DNA of 64,000 bases, taken from positions 62,001-126,000 of the forward strand of contig NC_037324.1 in NCBI RefSeq assembly GCF_000143535.2, written 5' to 3'. The translations under genes and the position numbers were made by a program. Below, piece after piece: positions 32,972 through 45,666 of the stretch. This DNA comes from Botrytis cinerea B05.10 (lineage: Eukaryota; Ascomycota; Leotiomycetes; Helotiales; Sclerotiniaceae). Under the pieces are notes generated by a model. That model had not been told where the DNA came from. It saw only the letters and a program-made list of their open reading frames with translations, and made no database searches. The first letter of the stretch is position 1. Every line of letters starts with the position of its first letter.

Positions 32972-34375
32972 GATCAAGGTCGACTTTGAAATATGTTAAT
33001 ATATTGCAGAATTCCTTAAAGGGGAGATGCAGAGTAGTTTATTGAGATGCCGTGCTGTTTAGGATGGATGGGGACACCGAAACGGATTTAAAGTCTTCAG
33101 AATACAACCTTTCAGATTGTACCAACTTGCGTGCAATTTTGGTTATGAATGAGAATGCAGAGTTGAATTTGAATATGAGGATAAAAAATAAATGCCATTG
33201 GAAGGCCGTGTAGATGTCATTTAATATAACAACCCAAATTACACGGAAATGCTTTTCCCCCCTTCTGAGATTTGTCTGGTTTCCAACAGCTTGCATGAGG
33301 TCCATACTTACTGTATAGAGTTATTTGTTTCCATAACCTGGTCATTTTTGTGATGATCTTATTGTTTTACATCAGTTGTAATGTGAGGAATATCGCATTA
33401 AGTTATTGTGATTCCAAAGTGCAATGCTGCAGAAGCTGATTTGCTGTTGAAATTGGCATCTTGTGTATGCGTAGCATGGTGATGGGACGATTCCACATTT
33501 ATGAATGGCCATTCTGCAATAATTCCAAAGCACTGTCGAGATTTTGCAGGTGCTTACTATGTTTGAGAACGGTGAAAGATGATGTATATATTAGGCTAAG
33601 ACGAATCAGGAAATAATGTTTCCATTGCTCGCATAACTCCACAAAACTTGGAAGCCGATCAAAGGAAGAAATCCACAGGTTTTGAGCTCGCATTAAGGAT
33701 TTTCCTTCGATTTTTATGAGATAATTTAAAATAACCTTCCTGGTTCAAGAAACCAGGGCTACGGATTCTCCAGACCATACAGTGAGATTCTGTCCGTCTA
33801 CAGTCCCCATAACTATCTATCTTCTCCAAACACTTTATGAATAAATATTTGAAGTACAGACATGGAAAACTATACCACACATCACAGCTTCGACTGGAAT
33901 CACAATCTTCTTTTCCCCATTTCTTAGTGCCGGAGAATATCTTCAAAAATTGGCATGCCCGCAACTCTCGGGAGATATGAGTGCAATATAGACGATTCGG
34001 GCAATGAAGATATATAACGAGCCTGTATATGGAATCTTAAGGACGCTCTTATGAAAAGATTGAATGGATTTTTTCACCTCCTTTGAGAGGTTGATCCTAG
34101 ATACCACTTGTCAAGTGTAGTCGAACTGTACTCATATCGAGAACTTTCCCATGTAGAACGAATCCAATGTGATTTCATCCGAGTACATAGATTATACGCA
34201 TCGGCATCCTCTCACTCCAATCGTACGTCTTCATCGGCTTGCCCTACTCCTTTTTTCCGACATCTCTTTCAATTCTCAGCTATCCTATCCAACTGCTGAC
34301 TGCCCTTCACCGCTTGGCATCAATTTAATCACGTTCCAATACACATCTTCCAGTCTCATTATATTGCTCCTATCG
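32972..34375. other. Intergenic, no gene seen
   Basis: About 1.4 kb. Only scattered short frames, none with splice or family support. Confidence 0.45.
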
Positions 34376-34798
34376 CTACCCAAAAATCAAGAGAACTAAC
34401 CCAATAACTGCAACAACAACCCCCACACCACCCAGAATCTCCACTATTAGCCTCAGCCCTCCTATCCTCTGCGCTTCACCTCTGACTCGCTTCCAATAAT
34501 TGGAACCTGAGTCACCTTGCATACCAACCCTAGGAATCATCCCATCAAAATCTTCTCTTTCGCCATCGCTCAATAAACCTTCTTCCATTGTAATCCTTCC
34601 ATTTTCGTCATGAGTGTCATTTCTGTGCCCATGAGTGTTATAATTCGAGGAATAATAACTCGGGAATTTGGGCTTTGGAAAACGTCTCCACCAAGCAACT
34701 GTAGGGAAGAAAGTCGGACGAGTAGCGGAGTGTTTTGTAGTAGTTGTTGGGGTAGTGGGCGTGTCGGGGATGGATATTGAAAGTGCGCCTGTTGGCAT
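34376..34798 (-). CDS. Hypothetical tail-anchored membrane protein
   Basis: 140 residues, single exon. The N-terminal two thirds is polar, Pro/Thr-rich, with a WWRRFPKPKFP basic-aromatic patch, then acidic sequence EEGLLSDGEREDF. The last 20 residues (ILGGVGVVVAVIGLVLLIFG) form one hydrophobic helix ending at the C-terminus, the layout of a tail-anchored protein with the N-terminus in the cytosol. No known domain is recognised. The start is the only good ATG before the low-complexity region. Confidence 0.6.
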   Translation of the reverse strand: MPTGALSISIPDTPTTPTTTTKHSATRPTFFPTVAWWRRFPKPKFPSYYSSNYNTHGHRNDTHDENGRITMEEGLLSDGEREDFDGMIPRVGMQGDSGSNYWKRVRGEAQRIGGLRLIVEILGGVGVVVAVIGLVLLIFG

Positions 34799-35404
34799 TT
34801 TGTCTTCTTCCTATATATGAGACTTTTTATGGAGTACTGTGTTTGGGTGATTCAATGCTTGAGAATGCACTGAAGTCAATTGACTATCTCGGTATACTGT
34901 TTGGAGTTGTGATCGACGATGGCTGAGATATTTGAAAAGATCGAAATTGGGAATTGGATGGAAATGGAATTGAGGAAAGACATATTTGATTCAGTGGGAA
35001 ATATAGGATTGCCTCCATAATTGGGAACGAAGCATGAATATCTTTGTTAACCTTTAATTATTCCAATTTCAGTACACAATAAGCAGCAACTACTCCCCAA
35101 TGCTTGTGAGGAATGGAACGTCTTGAGAAAGCATTTCGGAAACAATCTTCTTTGTATTCGGAGAATTAATTTGCGTGCAGAGATCGAGGGGAATATTCAC
35201 GAGGTCCGGTGTTGGCAGGAACAAAGGAATGCTTCTTATCCTGTCCAACAAACATTCCACGATTTTTTTGCATGCAAAAATACTACAAGAAATCCCAGAC
35301 TCTAGAGCGAATTCGGTCTAGAGGAATAGTAACAGGTGCGCTCGTCTAGTCTACTCCAGATAGATATCCCAACAAGAGAAAGGAGAAAATTATTGTTGCG
35401 ACAA
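34799..35404. other. Intergenic, no gene seen
   Basis: Promoter side of the tail-anchored protein gene and 3' side of the acyltransferase. Confidence 0.45.
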
Positions 35405-36403
35405 CTATGCCGTAACTAGCTTATGTCCGTTACCAACTCTGGACCACTCTTCCCTCTTTTCTTCCAAGTATTCCCCTTTCTCTATCCATCTAGTTTCCAA
35501 CCATTTTGCTAACCCTTCGTCGGTCTCTGGCAAGTCCTCCAATAAAAATCGCTTGACTTCGACATGAAATTTGTATCCTCGCTTTCCGCTTAGGTCCCCG
35601 CAACTAAGAGATTCCCAAATAGTTGGTGCTTGATGCCATTTATTATGACGTGAATATGCGATCGTCATATCATAAACGGCTTTGACATGTTTAGCCTTTC
35701 GCAGATGCTGCACTGTTGTTACGAAGCCTTTTGTTCGTGGATACAGAAGATGTTTGGGGAGAGGTCGATTGTTTTGTTTACACCATTTTTTCGCTTCTTC
35801 GTATTTCTTAGGTGTATATCGTGTCGCTTCACTAAAGCTGATGAGCCCTGGATGATAGATGAGTTAGCACTACAAACGCCCTTAAGTGGGGGTAGATAGT
35901 AGGTATAGCTTACACTGTGGCCATTTTTTTACTACGACTCCTGCAAAAACTCGATCCAACTCTTTCTTATCCTTCAGCCAATTTCTGCTAACCATTGGCA
36001 TACCCATCCCCCAAATTCCCCATCCAAGTAATGGAACCCATCGCAGTTCAATCTTGGCAAACCATCTACATCTTCCGAGCATGCCAGCTCTGATAGCAAG
36101 TGCTTGAATCATATAGAAGTCGGTCCAACTGACATGATTTGCAATGACAATCGCGGTTTCGCCTTCCGGAAGAGTGTCGCCAGAAATGGTAATCTTGCCT
36201 CCATTGAAAACCTCAAAAATGACTTGTATCCAATTCCAGTTTGTAAACGCGACGAACGATGACGCATTGTATACCCAGTTAGGGAAAAGATAACTGACGG
36301 GTAAGAGGAAAGAGATAATGAGGTCCATGAGGACCAATTCGAGGGTCCATGGTAACACAATGAGAAATCCACGAATGCTCGTGTATATAACATCGAGACT
36401 CAT
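35405..36403 (-). CDS. Lysophospholipid acyltransferase (LPLAT/PlsC family)
   Basis: Exons 36403-35914 and 35847-35405 encode 310 residues. The catalytic HxxxxD is NHVSWTD (H90, D95). The glycerophosphate-binding block is SFSEATR (167-173, instead of the usual FPEGTR), built across the intron. PLLGWGIWGMGMPMVSRNW lies between them. Two or more hydrophobic N-terminal segments (about 10-45) would hold it in the ER or lipid-droplet membrane. The arrangement resembles the yeast Cst26/Psi1 and plant LPAT-like group that reacylates lysophosphatidic acid or lysophosphatidylinositol. The Ala in place of Gly in the EGTR block is a mild deviation, so activity is likely but substrate is open. Confidence 0.87.
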
Positions 36404-36631
36404 TGTGGCCGTCTTGAGATTTCATACACTAGGAATGAGGGGCAGACAACACATCACAAGAGAAATTCCAACCTCATTCATTACTTGTGTGCTGCTTACT
36501 CATGGAAATATGGAGCTCAGCACACGGGCATCATAAATAACCAAGCGTTGCTCAAATCAGTTCCACAACCTTGGCCTTGAGTGCTTGCACATCGTAGATG
36601 AGATGCATTTATGGGGATTTGATTTGGGTCG

Positions 36632-36665
36632 GGTGAGGGGTGAGGGGTGAGGGGTGAGGGGTGAG
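36632..36665 (+). repeat. Heptamer microsatellite (GGTGAGG)n
   Basis: Nearly five perfect tandem copies of the 7-mer in the otherwise empty region upstream of the acyltransferase. Confidence 0.85.
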
Positions 36666-36820
36666 AGCCGATGGAAATCTTTGAGGGGGGAAAACAAATT
36701 CGATGTTAGTAAAGTACGTGGACTCAGGGATGTTGCATACATGGAGATGGTTAGAAAATCAAGGTCAAGATTTAACAAATGAGGACGATGGGCACGTATC
36801 ATAACCATTAGATGGACAGT

Positions 36821-37008
36821 TTATAAATGCCGTGAGCATCTTTACCCTTTTGACCGGAGACAGAATCATCGAGGTTACCCACACGAGCCACAACACTGAA
36901 GACGGCCACCACACACAAAAAGGGGAATATTAGTCAGGAATTTTGGGCGATCATTAATTCATAAATGTTGTGAGCGTCTTTAACCATTTTGACCGGAGAT
37001 AGGATGAG
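36821..37008 (+). repeat. Two direct copies of a 48-50-bp element
   Basis: 36821-36868 and 36959-37008 share TCATAAATG/TTATAAATG, GTGAGC, TCTTTAACC/CTTTACCC and the exact block TTTTGACCGGAGA, about 80 % alike over the whole length, 138 bp apart. Neither is coding. It is either a duplicated regulatory block or a small dispersed repeat. Confidence 0.65.
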
Positions 37009-38193
37009 GAGACCTCACGTACAACTATCAATCAGAATGTAGAGCTCGCCAGTGATCGCCCAACCTTGTCCTAAACCTGTTCCAAATTGTCCCAAACTTG
37101 TAGCAATGTGAAGCTTAACAGTTACTCCGTACGCCCAGGCTGTGTCGAAGTGGTCGCCACACCAACTTTACCAATCTTTCCAACCGCAGAGTGGCACTTG
37201 CCGGAGCGATTGGTCTCCGACTTCCCCCTTTCAGCCGTGGTGCGTGGTGGCTGGGCTCAGTCCTCATATGTCTTGAAAGGTCAAAATGAGTGCAATCATA
37301 TACATCAAGGCTGCTGTCGACACCTAGCTATATAGCTATATATACATCCCTCTCCCAACCATTCCGACCCCTCCTTGAACGCTCAGCCCTGTCGGTATAT
37401 ATTGGATGATCTCTGCCGGATATTGGTGTCTGACCAGATGCATCGAGGACAGAGTGCTGCCGAATACAACCTTGAGCTCTCTGGGCGCTTTACCTCTCTC
37501 CCTCTTCGTCACTCACCCATCGAGTACGTACACAGTCGGAACTAGCCAACTCTTATTAATCACGACATCCAAAGTTTCTTGTGGAATACGAATGCCTTGG
37601 CCAGACCTCCAGCACAGTCCAAGTCCTAACAGTGGATCTAGGTAAGATCGCATGTCCCGACAGAGTACAAAGTATGTAAGCATGCCTACCTAGTACCTTC
37701 CCAGTCTCGAGAGCCAGTGCGCTGCTGCCGTTTGCGTATTCGTTCTTGATTATCGACTTGTTTCCTGAATTGCTGACCTTGTTTAAGTCTAAAAACCCTC
37801 GATGATCCTCGAGAGAGAATTAATCGCGTCGACCAAACATTGCAAAGTTAATACACAACTACCCACATCATAACGGAGACACATGTGTCTGCCCTGTCCT
37901 TTCGATTAAACCAATCATTGAACTTTGTTTTCGGATGTCCATTGCCTTGCCTCGCGGGCATTTTCCAGAACAAGGATTGAAACTGTTGGTTTAACACAAT
38001 CTACAATTGTTCAATCCAATCTCAGAGAATATCATCGAGTTCCTGTAGGTATGCCACGCTGCTAATCAGTCAATAACCAACTTGCGACAACTTCGCCCCT
38101 TCATCGCTTCTCCGCGCACGCCTTGAGATCTACAAAAACGCTGATAAGATAGGCATATCTCTGATCTCTCCTCAATCGCCAAACTACGCCACG
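37009..38193. other. Intergenic: bZIP promoter and leader
   Basis: A TATA-like run lies at about 37329-37347 (TATATAGCTATATATAC). Short upstream frames (for example ATG at 37406, 79 codons) lie in the probable leader and could act as uORFs. No other gene was found. Confidence 0.35.
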
Positions 38194-39567
38194 ATGTCCA
38201 TGGCCGCGGAAACCGAAAATTACGATTATGCCAGTGGGCAATCAGAAGCAGGGAAATCTCCCCTTTCATCAAGTTTGAGTTTCCTCAAGGGCCTCACGGA
38301 AAAGAAATCTACGCGGGGTATGATTCTCAAGATTCATCTCAGCTTCTTCCAGTATGAAACTAAATTTCAGAACAGTTGACGGCTCGACACCGAAAAGAAG
38401 AGGACCCAAACCCGATAGTAAACCTGCCTTAACAAGGAGGCAAGAATTAAACCGACAAGCTCAGAGGTATACTGGTATGAGGAATAGAATTTCGACTTTT
38501 GCTAATGTCTTCTAGAACCCACCGAGAGCGCAAGGAATTATATATTAAAGCCCTAGAGCAAGAAGTACTTCGATTGAAAGAAAATTTTAGTAGCGTCACT
38601 CAAAGTAAACAGACCCTCGCAGAAGAAAATCGACAGTTAAAGCAACTTCTCGCACAACATGGTATATCGTGGAATGGCAGCGGAGGAGTCGACGAATTCA
38701 CAAATAATCCAAGTTTAGGATATAAATCGAGTGATAGTCAGGCCGGCAGTTATGCGCCAGGCTCTTCATCATTCAGTCCACCTCCTCTAAGCCACTCTTC
38801 GAATTCAAATCCAAACAGTACCTATTACGATGCTGGATCGCCTCAATTGAGAGGAGCGCGCCGATTTCACAATGGAAATGATAGCAGCATGGCGCATCAA
38901 CAAGTTCAAGGTGTGGATTATGATCAAGCAGGAATTGACTTTGTTTTAACGTATGGCAAAGATTCCTCCAGCACGTTTTTATCGCCTCCGCGACAATAGC
39001 TAACGGCAAAATACTGATATCAGACTCGAGAGACCTTGTATGGACCACATGCAATTCTTAGTCGAACGATCCAGCGATGCTGATGGAGAGTTTTTCTCCG
39101 GCCATGCTTTAATGGCTACTTGTCCTCCAGAACCAGATATGGAGAAGCACCCAGATATACCTTTTGGGCATTGCCTGCCACATAATCATAGTCATGAATC
39201 AGATGTAATGAATGGGGGTGCTCCAAAACAAAAGACGTGGGACTTGAGCAAGAGCGATCTAGCTAATTTATTAGATTTGAGTAAGAGGTTAGACTTGAAT
39301 GGAGAGATTACACCGGTTATGGCATGGGGTATGGTATTGGGACATCCACGATTTCTGGAATTAACGGATGTTGACCTGAAGAGTATGAGTGAAGAGCTGT
39401 TACCTAAGGTCAGGTGTTATGGGTATGTGTGCTTGTTTCTTTGTCTTTGTATCAGGCCTGAATGAGCTAATAATTGTAGATTTGGGGCCGCACTCGAGGA
39501 ATTCGAAGTACGGGATGCTTTGGAGGCTCGGTTCGTGACGGATCCAATCGATGTGTCTCCAAGCTAA
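38194..39567 (+). CDS. bZIP transcription factor (AP-1/Yap-like basic region)
   Basis: Five exons: 38194-38317, 38376-38466, 38516-38950, 39024-39422 and 39480-39567, giving 378 residues, all phases consistent. The acceptor of exon 2 is the one at 38375, not 38370, because only it keeps the frame. The DNA-binding region is RRGPKPDSKPALTRRQELNR followed by QAQRTHRERKELYIKALEQE (basic motif NRQAQRTHRER), interrupted by an intron after AQR. A leucine zipper with heptad Leu/Met follows (LRLKENF..LAEENRQLKQLL). The middle is Ser/Gly-rich, and the C-terminal half, with CMDHMQFLVER and MAWGMVLGHPRF, matches the conserved tail of a Pezizomycotina-specific bZIP group. It acts in the nucleus, in stress or development by analogy; the target is unknown. 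Confidence 0.88.
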
Positions 39568-39984
39568 AGACATTCTTTGTCATGACTATTCTATTATAAG
39601 TTACATTCATATTAAAGGGGAGGAGAGGGGGTTTCTTAATGGGTGCAGCGCAACCCAACGCGATACATGATGTGTAATGATTGGACATTATTAGTGTGGA
39701 TTATAATCAATCTCACGAAATATAGATACCCGTTTTTTTTTGTTTTTTTTGGATACTTTAGGGTTAGAACGAGCTTTTATGCCATTCATTTACTAATTAT
39801 CAAATCCAAATCCAAGATAGTTCTTATTTACGTTGTACTGTCTCTTGCGGGATTCTGTGAGTTACGAGATTGATCACAAGCTAGTCGTTCCTCTCGTTTC
39901 CGAGGAAGATTTCCGACACATGAATTGAACAGTTTGCCTTCATTGGAAATACACGTACTGCCATTTTCAATACAGTAAAACTCC
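39568..39984. other. Intergenic, convergent 3' ends
   Basis: Contains two T-runs (about 39732-39750) and nothing else of note. Confidence 0.45.
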
Positions 39985-41465
39985 TCACAAAATAGCGACC
40001 CCGTTTGGAGGACTCGCAACGCCTCCCGGTACCTTGTCATTTGTTAGCATTGGCATCGATTGTGAATCTCGATTACCGGTATGCATCTCCCAACTTGCTT
40101 GGTTCCCAAAACATCACAAATGGAACAGTAATCTTATTCACCAAAGTGAGAGCAATAAAACGTGCTAGAGAGAGCCCACAAACTTACCTTTAAAGGTACA
40201 CTGCTGAAAAAGAACGTCCACTTCTTCAATTTCCTACACTCCTCTCCTAATCGTTCCAAATCAAATAGCTCTCCAATTGGCATTCCCCATCCAGCAAGGA
40301 GCCATTCGTGCATCCAGTGTTGGTTTGTAAGGTCAAAAGGAGCAGATTCTAGAGCGAGTTGATCTCCAGCAGCAGCGGAGAACTCATGAGTCCATAGCCA
40401 TTCTAGTACTTCAGGGCAGGCCTCAAGGCCTATTGCTGTGATTGTGGAAGCGGTAGCGAGGGTAGCCGCTTCGGAAGAAGACAGAGCTTCAACTGGATGA
40501 GGCGCGGGAAAAGCGTTAGCATTTTAAATGGTGGAAATGAAACTTAAGATCAGCGTCTAATAGTCTGAATTTGTAGACTCAATGGGAGGTTTCGATCTGC
40601 AAAATTTATTCTAATTGAATTTAAAAACTCAAAATATCTTGTTGGATCTTTGGGTTGAAATTCAGACTATTGGAAATCTCGGATCTTGTACCAGTGTTAA
40701 CAGAGTATGGGAGACTTACAAGCACGAAGGTACCCAGTACGAATAAAGAGGATGTCACCTGGACGAAATGTGACATTTTGAGCTTCAGCCACAGCTTTGA
40801 TCTCTGATAGGGGTATTTTGATTGTTGTTAGAGGATTGAAAGTACGACCTTGGGACTCTGCCCAGTGTGCGTAATCAAGAAGAACACCACGACCTACTAT
40901 GCCGCCATTCTCTACCCAGACTACAAGCAGAAGTTGTCAGTAGGTGGACCGCTGTGGATAGGGACTTCATGTGAAATTACTTGCCGTCAATTCCGTTTCG
41001 TGTTGAATTGTGGATTTCTTCTTGAGTGCACCCATTGAAGTAAACCTTTGCGTCTTGATATCCTATGTAAATTCTTCAATTAGTCATTCGTCAATTTTCA
41101 AATTCTCTTCTGAAGAACTTACCAAAATGTCTGAATCCATCCCACTGACTACTACTTTGTGTATTTAATACCAGCACGTCATCATTCACAGTTCTTGGAC
41201 TTTTATGGATGATTTTCTGTTCAAACTGCACACGTCCAAAACAGGGAACTTTGGGCTTGTCTAAAGCCCAGTCGGTAGATATTCGAATGCCGTGTTTTAT
41301 TTCCTTGGCAGCCTCAATTGTGTTTTCAGGAGTGAGTCGGTTGAGGCATCCGAGCTGGTCGGTAGGGCCATACAGACCCCAAGCATTGCCGCGGGGGCCA
41401 CTAGCTTGGAGAGGGAGCGATGAGAACGCTGGGGTTGGGGGTAGTGGAGAGGAAGAGGATGACAT
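39985..41465 (-). CDS. Cyclase-family metal hydrolase (kynurenine formamidase-like)
   Basis: Five exons: 41465-41123, 41062-40985, 40920-40720, 40492-40188 and 40032-39985, giving 324 residues. Family blocks (PF04199-type): NAWGLYGPTDQLGCLNRLT, GIRISTDWALDKP, SSQWDGFRHFG (metal-binding Trp-Asp-Gly/His stretch), GIVGRGVLLDYAHW, FRPGDILFIRTGYL, WMHEWLLAGWGMPIGELFDL and the closing VPGGVASPPNGVAIL. Intron 2 begins with GC (GACG|GCAAGT). The only alternative donor GT two bases later breaks the frame, so a GC-AG intron is needed. Intron 4 is 155 nt. Members hydrolyse N-formylkynurenine or open cyclic amides/lactones. Fungal relatives of this length are usually uncharacterised. No signal peptide. 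It sits back to back with the third Zn2Cys6 factor and near an epoxide hydrolase, suggesting catabolism of an aromatic or lactone. Confidence 0.86.
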
Positions 41466-43112
41466 CTTTAGGGTTATTAGACTAGCTTCTAAGAACTAGT
41501 GATACAGTGAAATTATGTCAAGATGTGGTTGTTTTACCAAGCCGTCTATTTTGTATGGATACAATATATATACATAACGCGTGATCGACGACTGCAGGTA
41601 TGAACTTGCACAGTATGCGGGGTTGGTGGGGGTAAAGAGGGGTATCGGTGCATGTCTTGTTCATATTTCTGTGGGGGTTCCTCTCTACATAGAGAGCCTG
41701 GAAAGGGTTACGGAATAATTTATCCTTGGGTACATCTCAGTTTCCAACTGCATGATAGATTAGTATATTGATTCTCGAAATAAGAGGTAAAAGATTGAAT
41801 ATTCCGAACTTGATTGAGGTGAAAATCAACACGAGTGGACTATTTGCTCAACAGTTGGATACTGATTTCTTTCACGTTCTCACGTAGCATATTAGAAGCC
41901 CAAGAACTAATTCGAGTCCAATACTACCCATTTTTCGAAGATCCGAAGCGGCCGTTGGAAGATGGACACAAAGAATGAATCGTCACTGGCCTCCCATCAG
42001 CTCCCATGAACCACTCAATCAGTTGATCAGCTAGGCAGCTTGAAATTCTCGCCTGGTACACTTTCACCTCTCAGATTTTGGGGAGTAGAATGAAGATTTC
42101 GACCGGGTGCTTGCTTTTCCGTTGTTCTATACAATTGATGATTAAAACACATTCTCGCTGGGTTCTTGAATCGGAGGCAGTCAACATCTTCACATAACTA
42201 ATGTTAATAGTGTGAGACTAACAGGCAACCTCTACGTAAGCGAATAACAGACTGGAACTGAGTATTTTCAACTAGCCTTTATAATCCATTTACTATTTAT
42301 AAACCCGATTCAACATCTCTACTTAATTCGTGAGATAGTGGCACTCAATTCCGGCCTCTTATTACGCTTACGTAGAGCCACCTTAGGCATAATATCCTCC
42401 CTTGCAACAGATGCAGATATGCGTTAGGATATTTTAAGATGATTTTGTCAGAGGAAAGGAACTGCACGGATAAAGATATGTGATAGTTCCGGGGTGATGA
42501 CAGTGTCTCCCGTACCTTTGTGAGATATTCCAACTTCAAATTTTGGATTTGTGTAGATAGTCTAAGATGAATGGAGAATAACGAGCTGTACTCCCCCTTC
42601 GTTGGCAGTGGGAAGTGCTGCCCGAGTGATCATCAAATTTGATTACAGATCGAGCAATCGCCTCCAAAAACTTCCAACAACCAGACGAAATTTACAAAAG
42701 GCTCTCACTGACACGCATTGCGTGTAGAACTTTGCACTCCACCAACACCTCCAACTACGATGCCTTCTTTGGACAGCATTACTCTGATTTTTATATCTCG
42801 CTCATGACAAGTTGACGATTAAACTCTGCATTGCGTCTGAGGCAATGGGCTTCATCGGTCCATAATTCTGGTAATGATATGAAGTTCGAGAGCAGAACGG
42901 GGGACGGTTCAATGGGGAACGACCGCTGATTGGATAAGAGGAAAATAAATCGGAGATTTAAATCCCGAGCTCCGACGGACACGGAAGCTTTACTTTCCCG
43001 AATGGCAGCATCCTTCTTGTCCATTGTAACAATTGCCATACTTTCTTCGTCATCCCCATAATTTGTCTCTCGTCTTCTTTTCCCCCCATTTCACATACAT
43101 TTGCGCTCGAAA
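41466..43112. other. Divergent promoter region, no gene seen
   Basis: 1.6 kb between the starts of the cyclase gene (minus) and the Zn2Cys6 gene (plus). No exon pattern was found on either strand. Confidence 0.45.
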
Positions 43113-45202
43113 ATGACAGACTCTACGGAAACGGAACGTTCAGGTCCCTACGGACGAGCTTGTCTCAACTGTGCTAAGGCAAAAACGAAATGTAACTTTG
43201 GTAGTGACCAAAGAGTTTGTGAGAGGTATCTCTATCAAGAAGTCCTTGTGTCTATAGACTAACTTGTCTAGATGTGGTAGACTCAAAAAGGGATGTGTTA
43301 CTGCTCCGGCGAAACGGAGACAGAAACCACGCGTGACTGCAGAACGTCTTGAACAAAGATTAGACGGGCTTGTATCTTTACTGAGGACTATCTCACCAAA
43401 TAATCCAGCTGTCGAGAATGCCCTCAATAGTTTCACAGTCCGATCTTCTGATAAGCATCCATCAAGTTTACTTTCTAATGCCGTAAACACTTCAGCGAGA
43501 GATCCCGATGAAGTTGCATCTACTAATTCAAGTGCGGCACATCTTCCTCCCACACCGGCATCGAGCGCGAGCTCAACGTATCCATACACTTTACCGGAGG
43601 GTGCGGAACCAACAATAGAAGAAGCAGAAATATACTTTCATTCATTTTGTACTAGAAATCTTCCCCATTTCCCATTTATACAGTTTCAAGATGGCATGAC
43701 GGCCCGTCAGTTACGACATGAGCGCCCCTTCTTTTGGTTATGTATCATGACAATGTCATCAACGGTCATCCAACGGCAAATTACACTTGGGAAAACAATC
43801 CGAGAGATCGCAGCTCGGGAACTTGTTGTGGAAGGAAAGAGAAATTTGGATCTGTTACTGGGTTTAGTTTGTTTCGTTGGATGGTAAGCGATAGTCTCGA
43901 TGCTGAATCCACATCACTCACTGTTGTTCTAGGGGACAGTATCAAATACGAACCGCGCCCTTCATGACTCTATTTTCGAATCTGATCGTTACACTTGTGG
44001 TTGATTTACAACTTCATCAACCTACTAGTGAAGAGTCTCATAATTCGGGGCTGGAACAGGAATTTCGGCATAATGAAATGATGGAGGTACCATTGACTCG
44101 AAATATGGAGCATCGTCGTCTAGTGTTAGCTTGCTATTACCTAACCTCAACGTTCGTCTAAATATTTCCCCTCTGGTATGGCACGCTTAAAGCGATCGAG
44201 GCTAACACCCAGATTTCTAGTCTTTCAACCTTTCATAAGAAATTGGAAAGCATAGTCTGGTGTCCTTATATTGACAAATGTTTATCAAAACTAGAAGAAA
44301 GAAAAGATCCGTCTGATGAGCTTTTAATCAACCAGGTGCGACTTCAACACGTTGTGCGTAAGACGGCAGAATCATATATAAATCTCATACGCGATGGAAC
44401 ACCAGACCAACCTGGGAGTTCCACTCTTATTATGCTCTATATCCAAAATCTCAAATCACAACTAGCGGAGGTTAAAAAAAAGATACCCTCTCATTTAAAA
44501 GAAAATAGTATGTACACTTTGATAGTGGAGAGTCCAATCCTAAAGCTATGTGCTAACAGCTTCTAAGGGGCCTTGAACCTTCAAGCTTACGGCGCAGAAG
44601 TCATGATTCACGAGTTTGCTATCTATCTTCCCAACTCCACTGAAGCTTTATTATTAGATTCCTCACTTTCTCGAATAGAATCACTTCATTGCTGTCTTAA
44701 CTCCATAAAATCTTGGTTTGACATTCTCCTCAACTCACCAGCCTCACATTTTATAGGACTACCACTTCCAGTGTGGAAGCAATTCGGAGGGGTTTTCTTC
44801 CCTTTATATCGTTTAACGGTGCTTAAAGATCCAGCATGGGATACCGACATGGTCAGGAGGGTTTGTGCGCCTGGAAGAATCTTGGATGCACTAGGACAAA
44901 GTCTAAAAGAATCAGAAGCCGAGGCCGCCTGGGAAAGAACCAGTAGTGATTCCGAAAACATATTTACGTGTTCGGAAAAGGTCATGAAGATGTTCAAAGC
45001 ATGGGTAGAGCGCAAACCGGGATTCAATGCGCCCATTGCCATTACTTCCAACTCTATCGATGACTTCCAAGAAAAGCAACAACAGCCAATGCCAGAGACA
45101 GACCAAATAGCTTCTATGTCAACTTTTATGCCAATGGAAATGGAAGATGTTTGGTCGCAGGACTACATGGGACTCTGGGATGTGTATCCCAACTCTTTTT
45201 GA
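43113..45202 (+). CDS. Zn2Cys6 transcription factor, fungal_trans type
   Basis: Five exons: 43113-43225, 43272-43883, 43933-44151, 44221-44507 and 44568-45202, giving 621 residues. The zinc cluster CLNCAKAKTKCNF..VCERCGRLKKGC is at about residues 17-46, with the intron after the fifth-cysteine region (CER|C), followed by the basic KRRQKPR linker and a coiled coil (RLEQRLDGLVSLL). The middle domain shows RLVLACYYLTST and VWCPYIDKCL, blocks of the fungal_trans fold. Intron 3 uses an unusual GTTCGT donor, chosen because the frame otherwise stops at 44161. The acidic C-terminus (MEMEDVWSQDYMGLWDV) may activate transcription. It is divergent from the cyclase gene and 465 bp upstream of the epoxide hydrolase on the same strand, so both are candidate targets. 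Confidence 0.87.
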
Positions 45203-45666
45203 ATCTCTTATCAATGTTCCGCAGGAACCGAAGAGTGTGACGCATCTCGGATGCAGTAATAATATACAAATACTAGTATTGATAATCAACTCCACTTGAC
45301 TCAACATATTCCTTCACTGACATCCACATGAAGGATTTGTACCATGCTGACATTCTGACATCTCCACCTTCCTCCTCCCTATCACCAAGGAGATTCCTTC
45401 CCCACATATATCCCTGATTTTCCGGGCTCTTTTGAAACCCGAACCACGCCATTGTAACTCCACTCGGGTTTTCTGGGGGAACACGAGCCCCGCGGCCAAT
45501 CACAATGACCTACGCCTGATCACCTTCCGGAAATAGATTATTTAGCCATGCCCGAAGGATTTGATGTCGTGCAATAATTATATGTATATACCTACTTATT
45601 CAACTTCTTCTTCAGAATCATTGTCACTATATTCTTCTCTGGGGAAACTTTAATCCTTTCCACGAA
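45203..45666. other. Intergenic: epoxide hydrolase promoter
   Basis: Pyrimidine-rich just before the ATG at 45667, a common fungal start-site context. No gene. Confidence 0.45.
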
